A DNA stretch of 64,000 bases from CAYNFR01 sp964396595 (GTDB lineage Bacteria > Bacteroidota > Bacteroidia > Chitinophagales > Saprospiraceae), in contig CAYNFR010000020.1 of the NCBI GenBank assembly GCA_964396595.1, positions 1-64,000 on the forward strand, given 5' to 3'. The notes below the pieces were generated by a model, which saw only the letters and a program-made list of their open reading frames with translations, was not told where the DNA came from and made no database searches. This document shows positions 54,510 to 61,978 of the stretch, in pieces. Both the position numbers and the translations under genes were made by a program. Position 1 is the first letter of the stretch. Each line of letters begins with the position of its first letter.

Positions 54510-55301
54510 ATGACTAGACACTTCATACTTTTCAGCATATGCTTTTTCTTTCTCCCTATTATTCTTTTTGGCCAATCTGATGAAGTGCTGGCGCAATTTG
54601 AAGAACGAAGTTTCCTATCGTCAAGCGGACATGTCTTGCCATACAGGCTTTTATCCCCAGACAAATTAAGCCCAAACAACAAACTACCTTTAGTAATATT
54701 CCTTCATGGGGCGGGTGAGCGCGGCAATGATAACAAAAAGCAACTCCTCCATGGTGGTGAGCTATTTATGAATAATTTAGATCAATATCCTGCAATCGTT
54801 GTATTTCCGCAATGCGGCGAAAACAGCTATTGGTCGCGTGCAAGTGTCGATCGCAAAAAAACACCCTTACAGTTTGACTTCAATTACGCTGCAGACATGA
54901 CACCCGATCTAGAAGCCGTTAACCAACTCATCACCCGTCTGATCAAAGAATACCCGATTGACAAAAAAAGAATTTATATAGCAGGACTGTCTATGGGCGG
55001 TATGGGTACATTTGAAATAGTCCACCGTTTTCCGAAACAATTTGCAGCAGCTATGCCTATCTGTGGTGCTGGAAGTAGTGCATCTTACACCAAGAAAGCT
55101 AAAAAAGTTCCTTTCTGGATTTTTCATGGTGCAGATGATGTCGTAGTCTCCGTAGAAGAATCCCGCAAAATGGTCAACGCCCTTCAAAACTTACAATACA
55201 AAGTCAAATACACCGAATACCCCGGTGTCAATCACGACAGCTGGACAGATGCATTTGCTGAAAAGAATTTTTTGAAATGGATGTTTGAGAGGAAGCGGTG
55301 A
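54510..55301 (+). CDS. Secreted esterase/alpha-beta hydrolase
   Basis: A 263-residue hydrolase of the PHB-depolymerase/CE1-like group with signal peptide (HFILFSICFFFLPIILFG). The oxyanion segment is VIFLHGAGERGND, the nucleophile Ser161 is in IAGLSMGGMGTFEI, the Asp in FHGADDVVVSVEE and the His in GVNHDSWTDAF. It is probably periplasmic; likely substrates are feruloyl or acetyl esters, but this is not fixed. ATG 54510 is preferred to the GTG 33 nt upstream because the signal peptide begins there. Confidence 0.83.
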   Translation: MTRHFILFSICFFFLPIILFGQSDEVLAQFEERSFLSSSGHVLPYRLLSPDKLSPNNKLPLVIFLHGAGERGNDNKKQLLHGGELFMNNLDQYPAIVVFPQCGENSYWSRASVDRKKTPLQFDFNYAADMTPDLEAVNQLITRLIKEYPIDKKRIYIAGLSMGGMGTFEIVHRFPKQFAAAMPICGAGSSASYTKKAKKVPFWIFHGADDVVVSVEESRKMVNALQNLQYKVKYTEYPGVNHDSWTDAFAEKNFLKWMFERKR

Positions 55302-55626
55302 AGATAGGGCACGACTCAAATAGGCTTTTTATTTCAGGTAACAGTTCAGTATCATATTTGTCTGGATATTATGACGAATCAGCTACAAGCAATATTACTT
55401 AAAAAATGCCAGCTTCCTATTCTCTTACCTCTCTCTTTTAGACTCGTATAGAGACGAGACTATTCATCCAAAAAGAAGGATGCTTTATATCCACTTGACT
55501 GATTTTTCAAGCTGAAAGCATCTTACTACTTAGTCACCTATGATTAAATCGTCAAGAAGTGGCCACTATAGAAACATGCTGGCGTGCCATCATTCTGAGA
55601 CGACATCAGTAATGGCCAATATGAAA
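55302..55626. other. Gene-free region with inverted repeat
   Basis: A 44-nt imperfect inverted repeat lies at 55479-55522 with arms GATGCTTT and AAAGCATC and a loop of 28 nt. CTCGT/ACGAG just before it (about 55443-55458) forms a smaller hairpin. No gene is supported. Confidence 0.5.
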
Positions 55627-55655
55627 ATTGGCAGCAAGTCACCCTCGCTGCCAAT
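55627..55655 (-). terminator. Likely terminator of the TonB-type receptor gene
   Basis: The 9-bp stem ATTGGCAGC (55627-55635) and GCTGCCAAT (55647-55655) lies 29 nt past the stop codon of the receptor gene; on the minus strand it is followed by a short T-rich tail (TTTTCAT). Confidence 0.65.
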
Positions 55656-55683
55656 GAAACTGTATGAATGGTTAATTATAAGC

Positions 55684-58095
55684 TTAGTTGCCTTGCTTCA
55701 ATCTACTCTGTACATCATCCAAGCCTGTATCTCGATTTCTGGACTTAGCAGATGCACCACTGCCAAAATTGTAGCTAAAACTCATCCTTACACGTCTACT
55801 ATCCCACCTGCCATTCACGTTCATATTTAGCCCTCCAAACAAACTGCTACCATAAAACACATTCGTCTTAAATATATCGTCAATATTTACAACGATACGT
55901 GCCTGGTCGTTGGCAAATTTCTTGCTGATTCCCGCCCCCGCAGCCCACATCGCGTTCATTACAAAAGTACTTTCCCAAATCGAAGGGGATTGATACCAGC
56001 CCGATACTTCTGTAGACCATCCTTTACCTAATAGCAGGGTTTGCTGGTGATATGTATTCATAGTAGTGATACTAAGGTCAATTTTTCTACCATCGTCAAA
56101 ATCCGCACGATTCTGCGTATGACTAGCGTTGAGACTGGTGTAAAGATTCCATTTGTTGCTGATATTGATCGGGCTGCTGACACTAGCACTATATATCTTG
56201 CGATATGCCAGATTATCCCAAGTCAGATTACTTCCTTTTTCATTTTCAATATAGATGATTTGCGTTATCACGTTATCCGTATGACTGTAGGATAAAGTAG
56301 ATGTCAAAATAGAATTGAAATTGTGCGTAATCTGCAGACTATTCGTGTACTCGGGATTCAAAAAAGCATTACCTCGCCGAAAAGTCAATTCATCCAGCTG
56401 AAACTCAAATGGATTTAAGTCACTGTAATCAGGTCGATTAATTCTTCGCGCTAAACTGAGTTGGAAAGAATGCTTGTCATTCATCCTATAGCTAATACCC
56501 AATGAAGGAAAAAAGTCCAGATACTCTCTTTTCACAGATTTATCGCTATTAGCATCTTGTGACTCGAGTTCGCCGAGGGTATTGCTATACTCCATCCTTA
56601 ATCCACTATTTACGCCTAGTTTACCTAAAGTGAATTGATATATACCATATGCAGCCTGCACCCTCTCGCTATAGACAAATTGATTACTTCTGTTCATATT
56701 TAATATCTCAACACCATCTTCTATATTGTAAAAATCAAGCGTATTATCTGTATTAATGTGAGTACTTTTTAGTCCTACAGAAAGACTAGCCGAATTAAAC
56801 TTATGTTCGTAGTCAAGCTTCGCAATGTTCATTTTGATGGTAGTCGGCGTAATATTGCGAATATCAAATCGACTTGTCACATGCATTCTATCGGGGGTGT
56901 AATAAGCATTCGGAGAGAAAGCATTCGCATAACTATTGTAGCGACTTGTGTTAAGATCAATTTCCAGGGTATTTGACTTAGTAGGCTTGTAGGTATAATT
57001 AGCATTGAGATTGAGCATATTATTATTACCGTTCACAGTCCCATCATTGATTAACAAGGAGTCAATTCTTGTCAGGTCCGGAGAGCCCAATCTTGTTAAA
57101 CTATTACCTTGATGGTCATTGTGGTAATCATTGTACTCGCCAATTAGTCCAAAAGTACTCTTATCATTGAGGTAGTAATCCAAATTAATTTTTGAAAAAT
57201 AGCCCTTATATCTTGAGTTGTTTAACGTATGAGATTGAATTCCCAACCCATTCTGAATACGGTAAATATCATTAAAATTCTGCCAATCTTGTTGTGAAGC
57301 ACCCGCATTAGCGGCAATGTTTATTTTGTCCTTGCGGTAGCTTACATTAGCACCTACCCTACTACCAAATGTCAAGCCCTGCCTAAGACTGGCATTAACG
57401 CCACCATTTATGCCTGCTTTTTTGCTCTTCTTTCGCTTGATATTAATAATACCAGCAGTGCCCTGTGCATCATACTTTGCAGAAGGATTGCTGATGATTT
57501 CGATAGACTCGATATCGTCTGAAGACAGATTTCTTAAATAATTGACCAGATCATCGCCCCGCAGTGGAGATATCTTGCCATCGATATAAATAATGGTTCC
57601 GGATTTGCCTAGAACACTTATTCTATCATTATTATCTACAAGGACGCCAGGTGCTTTACGCAATAGATTTAACACATCATCCCCTGAGGCTAGAACACTA
57701 TTTTCTACATTGAGCACAAGCATGTCAGGTTTAACTTCCAGCAAAGGTTTTGTCGCTGTAATAGTGAGCTCCTGCAATGTCACACCTGAAGACATAAGTT
57801 CAATATTTCCGAGATTAATAGGGGACTCTCCTACTTCAAGTACTTCGCTGAAATAATCGTCCAAGCCTAGAAAAACCACATGCAAGAAATATTTGCCCGG
57901 TGCTATTTCATCAATTGAAAACCCACCTTCATCATCAGAATAAGTAAACTTCACCAGACTAGAGTCAACATGCGTCTTAAGTAAAACATTCGCAAAACTC
58001 AGTGGCTGTCCGCTCTCGGTTAATACACCACGTACTTCTGTGGCATTCATTCGCATTCCTACACTTATCAACAAAACAATAATCCACGATCTCAT
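55684..58095 (-). CDS. Outer-membrane receptor, CarboxypepD_reg-like plus beta-barrel
   Basis: An 803-residue outer-membrane protein. A signal peptide (WIIVLLISVGMRMNA) is followed by a CarboxypepD_reg-like domain (EVRGVLTESGQPLSFANVLL), a TonB plug domain (NLLRKAPGVLVDNNDRISV, IIYIDGKISPLRG, IESIEIISNPSAKYDAQGTAG) and a 22-strand barrel of the OMP_b-brl_3 type (NAGASQQDWQNFND, LSYSHTDNVITQIIY). It has no TonB box I can spot. It is not paired with a SusD-like lipoprotein, so the substrate is unknown. ATG 58095 is preferred over an upstream one at 58143. Confidence 0.87.
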   Translation of the reverse strand: MRSWIIVLLISVGMRMNATEVRGVLTESGQPLSFANVLLKTHVDSSLVKFTYSDDEGGFSIDEIAPGKYFLHVVFLGLDDYFSEVLEVGESPINLGNIELMSSGVTLQELTITATKPLLEVKPDMLVLNVENSVLASGDDVLNLLRKAPGVLVDNNDRISVLGKSGTIIYIDGKISPLRGDDLVNYLRNLSSDDIESIEIISNPSAKYDAQGTAGIINIKRKKSKKAGINGGVNASLRQGLTFGSRVGANVSYRKDKINIAANAGASQQDWQNFNDIYRIQNGLGIQSHTLNNSRYKGYFSKINLDYYLNDKSTFGLIGEYNDYHNDHQGNSLTRLGSPDLTRIDSLLINDGTVNGNNNMLNLNANYTYKPTKSNTLEIDLNTSRYNSYANAFSPNAYYTPDRMHVTSRFDIRNITPTTIKMNIAKLDYEHKFNSASLSVGLKSTHINTDNTLDFYNIEDGVEILNMNRSNQFVYSERVQAAYGIYQFTLGKLGVNSGLRMEYSNTLGELESQDANSDKSVKREYLDFFPSLGISYRMNDKHSFQLSLARRINRPDYSDLNPFEFQLDELTFRRGNAFLNPEYTNSLQITHNFNSILTSTLSYSHTDNVITQIIYIENEKGSNLTWDNLAYRKIYSASVSSPINISNKWNLYTSLNASHTQNRADFDDGRKIDLSITTMNTYHQQTLLLGKGWSTEVSGWYQSPSIWESTFVMNAMWAAGAGISKKFANDQARIVVNIDDIFKTNVFYGSSLFGGLNMNVNGRWDSRRVRMSFSYNFGSGASAKSRNRDTGLDDVQSRLKQGN

Positions 58096-58490
58096 AACAT
58101 AATCTTTTAATAAACAATTAACTAAAAGACTACCCGTCATCATAAAGTGTTACACAATTGATGATGACTATAGAGAGACCATCATTTTTATCCGACGAAC
58201 GCTACAAAGATCATGGATGAGATCGTCAAAAACACACAGGGTTGCAGGGACATTGAGTTCAATATCTCTACTACCATTTAGCCATACCCTTTACATTACC
58301 ATATAATTCGAAATGATGTATATTGTTAGCGAATCACGCAATACACTATAAATTACCCCTTCTCAAAGATCCGATGACCAATTAATGAAAGACATTTGGC
58401 GATTAATCAAATTAGAATGTAAGGTTTAGAACTTTATCTCCCAAAATGAAAAAAGAATTGACCTCTGTCACAGTATGGCAGTATTCACAT
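58096..58490. other. Gene-free region
   Basis: No gene, repeat or terminator is visible between the receptor gene and the basic secreted protein. The minus-strand promoter of the receptor probably lies here; GATCTTTG near 58205 is a near match to the -7 consensus. Confidence 0.5.
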
Positions 58491-59081
58491 CTATCTTTTC
58501 CTGAAGCTATACACTCTGCGCCCATCTCTTGACTGCCAATGCAGCACCCCATCATCATAGTAATAGATATTGCCTCTGTTATCGCGAAACTCGTTGTCGC
58601 TATATCTGTCATAGTACGTCCATACACCTCGTGGCTGCCGGGCTCTGTACCCATTGCCAAAGGGCTCTATGTCAAGATATAAATTATGATCGCCACAGTA
58701 CCATGTACCACCTATGTTAATACTGAGCCGTGGAGCCAATGTCCTGCCATATCCATAAATGGCTGATCCTCTTGAGAGTACAATAGGTCTGTTGCGATTA
58801 CGTCGCCATTGGATACGGTGACTATCGAGAGCATAGAAGGCTCTTCCAGCACAATCATCAAACACCCCGCTTCCCATATGATAATAAGTGCGCCATTTGC
58901 TTGCCCTACCTGAAATAGAGATCTCCCTCGCCTGTAGATTATTGCGGCGTCTTCTGACTTCTAAGCGTGGGGCATCAAATTCATCATACCAATAACCCTC
59001 AATTGATCGATAACTATTAATAGCGGATGTGAATTCAGTAGGTAATAAAGCAAGCCAGCAGAGTAAGAATAAAGCTCTCAT
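58491..59081 (-). CDS. Secreted basic, Tyr/Arg-rich protein of unknown function
   Basis: A 196-residue protein with an N-terminal signal segment (RALFLLCWLALLPTEFTSA). The mature part has an unusual composition, rich in Arg and Tyr (LEVRRRRNNLQAREI, IQWRRNRNRPIVL, DNRGNIYYYDDGVLHWQSRD), and lacks membrane segments. No domain is recognised. Beta-strand and turn repeats (Gly-Tyr-Trp, YYD) suggest a small beta-sandwich. It is strongly basic, so binding to DNA, phosphate or polysaccharide is possible but unproven. Confidence 0.6.
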   Translation of the reverse strand: MRALFLLCWLALLPTEFTSAINSYRSIEGYWYDEFDAPRLEVRRRRNNLQAREISISGRASKWRTYYHMGSGVFDDCAGRAFYALDSHRIQWRRNRNRPIVLSRGSAIYGYGRTLAPRLSINIGGTWYCGDHNLYLDIEPFGNGYRARQPRGVWTYYDRYSDNEFRDNRGNIYYYDDGVLHWQSRDGRRVYSFRKR

Positions 59082-59317
59082 GTCTGTTAAATTTAAAAAT
59101 GATTAATAGCCCCCTAAATTCGTAGGTTAATTTGTTAAAGTCTTTTAGGGAAGTATTAAAGGATTCTTAATGTGATAAAGACGACTTTGATCCCTGCCGA
59201 AATGATCGTCGAGGTCTGTTCTAAAATCATGACATGGTAAGTCATCCCTAATTATTAATTCCCTATCTTATGCTAGTATTTTAACACAGATAATCCACTT
59301 CAATAACATACCGAACC
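59082..59317. other. Gene-free region before the dead transposase
   Basis: No supported gene. TTTTAGGGAAGT and nearby AT-rich sequence show no clear terminal repeat of the transposase pseudogene. Confidence 0.45.
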
Positions 59318-59835
59318 ATGTCAGAAAAATACTAAGGAAAATATCGAAATGAATCAGCTAGATTGAAAAATTGGAATTATGGTAATGATGCGGCCTATTA
59401 TATTACCATATGTACCAAAGAAAGTGAACCATACTTTGGTGAGGTAAAAAAATGGAAAAATGCATGTTTCGCCGACAGCTGCCGTTCCCCACGTATTATG
59501 GCATGAAATACAATACCATGTATAAATTTTTATATTGAGTCAAATGGTGGTGATGCCAGATAACATTCAAGGATTATAAACTTTAAATGGGAATCGTAAT
59601 GATTAAAAAAAATGAACGAATGTCCGCGATTTCACCAAAATAAAATACCGTTTCATCGATCATGCGTTCCTACAAATCATCAGTTGCCCAATATTGTAAT
59701 TGGTTCGTATTACCATTCGCATGGCAATCCCGTTTCCATGATAAAATTATCAGAAATAATGAATCCTTTTAACGAATGTCCCAATACATTATTAATAACC
59801 CCTCTCAATGGTCTGATGACAAGTTTCAGCAGTAG
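59318..59835 (+). pseudogene. Decayed REP-associated tyrosine transposase (RAYT, Y1_Tnp)
   Basis: Translating three frames in turn gives the order of a RAYT/IS200-like transposase. Frame 2 (from 59318): SEKY-stop-GKYRNESARLKNW and AAYYITICTKESEPYFGEV. Frame 3 (from about 59451, after a frameshift in a run of seven A): NGKMHVSPTAAV, VLWHEIQYHV-stop, and at about 59544-59573 QMVVMPDNIQGL, the ruined counterpart of the HUH motif (VVMPNHIHGI). Frame 1 (from 59722): WQSRFHDKIIRNN and YIINNPSQWSDDK, the conserved C-terminus. Both histidines of the HUH motif are lost, and about 100 nt of the middle part are missing. Enzymes of this kind mobilise REP hairpins. Confidence 0.85.
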
Positions 59836-59946
59836 TCATGTTACATATGACAGCATTTCGTTTTTAGACACATCTAATAGAAGTACATACTATGCACATT
59901 GGGCGTCAGCCCTAGACATTTTATCATATCATAGAGCACAGAAGTT

Positions 59947-61794
59947 TTACTCGCTGGTATTGTCCCACACATTATTAGACCTGTCGGAGTCCATCATCCG
60001 GAGGGAAGGATCGATTTCTATTCTCTCAATCTGATCTAATGGCATGTCCAACTCAAATTGATATTCCGGATGCGTCCATGGCCAGTCTTTTCCGAGTATA
60101 TACTGCATATCTGCATGCTCGCGGGGTTTCTGACCGCGCATCATCTCAAGAGGGATATTGACAAAAGACTTGGTGCCATCTCGATAGGTAACTACCACGT
60201 CCAGTGGCATGGGCATTCGCCCGATCTTGTTAAGTATCACTTGAGTCCGGGCGTTGAGTGAGTTGACCGCAGCAATACCGTAATCCGGCATGTGCGTACT
60301 GTACACAAAATACGCGTGAAACCAATCTAGCTCCAGCCCCGATTCTTTTTCCATGACACGAAGAAAATCGATAGAATTGGGGTGTTTAAATTTCCATGTG
60401 TTGTAATACCGCAATAAGGCGCGATCAAATGCCGCCTTGCCCATAATGTATTCGAGTTGAACAAGACAGACGGCTCCTTTGACGTAGGCCGCTACGCTAT
60501 AGGCTTGATTCGTATTAAAATGATCCGCGTGGGTGCTAAGCGGCTCGTCGAGTCCTGTAGCATTAAATCGGACATAACCCTGAACACTGTTTATGAGAGG
60601 ATTGCTGACTGGTTCGCCAGGTAACAGTTTTTCGACTCTCAGATGGTTCATCACTTCCGCTGAGGCGAAGGAAGTAAAACCTTCGTCCATCCATCCATAA
60701 AGACTTTCGTTGGTCGCAAGTACCATCTGATACCAGCTATGCATCCATTCATGAACGGACACCCCTACCAGACTACTCAATGGCCTAACTCCCGTTATCA
60801 AGGTCCCCATAGGGTACTCCATTCCACCGTCTCCTCCCTGAATAAAGTAATATACCGGATAGGGATATTTGCCGTATCGGCGATTCATAAATTTAAGAGC
60901 AGCATCCATGATCTTCGGCAACTGTTTCCAGTTGGGTGTGGTAATCTCACCCGGTTGATAGACGAAGAATCCTTTTGTACCATCGTAAAACTCATATTGA
61001 TCCACGACGTAATCAGGGTCTGCAGCCCACATAAAATCGTGAACATTTCGCGCGCGATATTTCCATGTCTCCTTGCGCCCTCTCGGCTTTACCACTTTGT
61101 CCGAATATCCACGACCCACATCTCGTGCGTTAAGCAGCTCACCGCCTGCTGCGACGATATAGCTGTCATCAATTTTGATTTCGACCTCATAATCACCCCA
61201 TATACCATAAAATTCACGTGCGATATAGGGGTTAGCGTGCCATCCCTGGTAGTCGTATTGGCACATTTTGGGATACCATTGTGCCATGGAGTAGGCAATC
61301 CCTTCATCACTGTCTCTGCCTGATCTTCTTATCTGAAGAGGTACTTGGGCCTGCCATTTCATATCAAATCTTGCTCGCTTGCGCGGCATAATAGGCTCGT
61401 TGAGCGTGACTTCGAGGATAGTTCCTACAACTTCGTATCGGACGGGCTTACCATTCTGTTTTAATTCATCTATACGTTGAAAACCTATCTCGTGATCTTG
61501 TAGCTTACTGATTCTATCTGCCACACGTCTATCCGCGTCTGCTATCGTCCTGCTGCGTACATCCATCATACTATTGGGCTGGAATGCATTGAAGTACAGA
61601 TGATAAAAAACCTTGTATAAGGTATCCGACGAGTTATTCCAATATTGCAGGGTCTGCTCACCATCATAGCGATGGGTCTTGACATCAACATCAATTTTCA
61701 TCTTGTAATTGACCCGTTGCTGCCAACGCTCTGGCTGTCCATAAACTGTGAAAACAATTAGCAACAAGCATGTGGTGAAGAAGTATCTGTTCAT
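59947..61794 (-). CDS. M1-family metallopeptidase
   Basis: A 615-residue secreted zinc peptidase related to aminopeptidase N. Signal peptide RYFFTTCLLLIVFTVYG. The zinc motif HEWMHSW (His348, Glu349, His352) has its third ligand Glu371 in WMDEGFTSFA exactly as HExxH-x18-E. The exopeptidase region GGDGGMEYPMGTLI (GxMEx) is upstream. It is divergent from the GH20 gene. Exact peptide preference is unknown. Confidence 0.9.
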   Translation of the reverse strand: MNRYFFTTCLLLIVFTVYGQPERWQQRVNYKMKIDVDVKTHRYDGEQTLQYWNNSSDTLYKVFYHLYFNAFQPNSMMDVRSRTIADADRRVADRISKLQDHEIGFQRIDELKQNGKPVRYEVVGTILEVTLNEPIMPRKRARFDMKWQAQVPLQIRRSGRDSDEGIAYSMAQWYPKMCQYDYQGWHANPYIAREFYGIWGDYEVEIKIDDSYIVAAGGELLNARDVGRGYSDKVVKPRGRKETWKYRARNVHDFMWAADPDYVVDQYEFYDGTKGFFVYQPGEITTPNWKQLPKIMDAALKFMNRRYGKYPYPVYYFIQGGDGGMEYPMGTLITGVRPLSSLVGVSVHEWMHSWYQMVLATNESLYGWMDEGFTSFASAEVMNHLRVEKLLPGEPVSNPLINSVQGYVRFNATGLDEPLSTHADHFNTNQAYSVAAYVKGAVCLVQLEYIMGKAAFDRALLRYYNTWKFKHPNSIDFLRVMEKESGLELDWFHAYFVYSTHMPDYGIAAVNSLNARTQVILNKIGRMPMPLDVVVTYRDGTKSFVNIPLEMMRGQKPREHADMQYILGKDWPWTHPEYQFELDMPLDQIERIEIDPSLRMMDSDRSNNVWDNTSE

Positions 61795-61828
61795 TTGGAT
61801 AGACTTTACGTTTTGAATTTCTGACGAG

Positions 61829-61859
61829 TAAAGATATTATTTCAGTTCAATTCACCCAA
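61829..61859 (-). promoter_or_regulatory. Putative promoter of the M1 peptidase gene
   Basis: On the minus strand TTG (61857-61859) and TATCTTTA (61829-61836) are 20 nt apart, close to TTG-N19/20-TAnnTTTG (7 of 8 bases in the -7 box). Transcription would start near 61822, 28 nt before the ATG. Confidence 0.5.
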
Positions 61860-61951
61860 TGCCCCATAGAGAATCTTAAAGCTCTGTAGATTCTCAGTAA
61901 CTATAACCGAGGATATCTGAGGTCGATGCTCTTCATATTAATATTTATCAG

Positions 61952-61959
61952 CATATTTG
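61952..61959 (+). promoter_or_regulatory. Putative -7 element of the GH20 gene
   Basis: CATATTTG is a 7-of-8 match to TAnnTTTG, 20 nt before ATG 61979. No -33 TTG at the expected spacing. Confidence 0.35.
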
Positions 61960-61978
61960 TGCTTTAATAACCCGACGT

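Noticed and set aside
55540..55830. Plus-strand frame at the 3' end of the receptor gene
   Set aside because: Overlaps the terminator hairpin and the receptor gene in antisense and has no similarity.
59612..60034. Plus-strand open frame of 140 codons downstream of the RAYT remains
   Set aside because: It reads the pseudogene in the wrong frame; the frame with WQSRF and NNPSQW is the transposase one. Its end overlaps the M1 gene.
60739..61323. Plus-strand open frame of 194 codons inside the M1 peptidase gene
   Set aside because: It lies fully antisense to a well-supported M1 peptidase with an intact HExxH-x18-E site and shows no domain.
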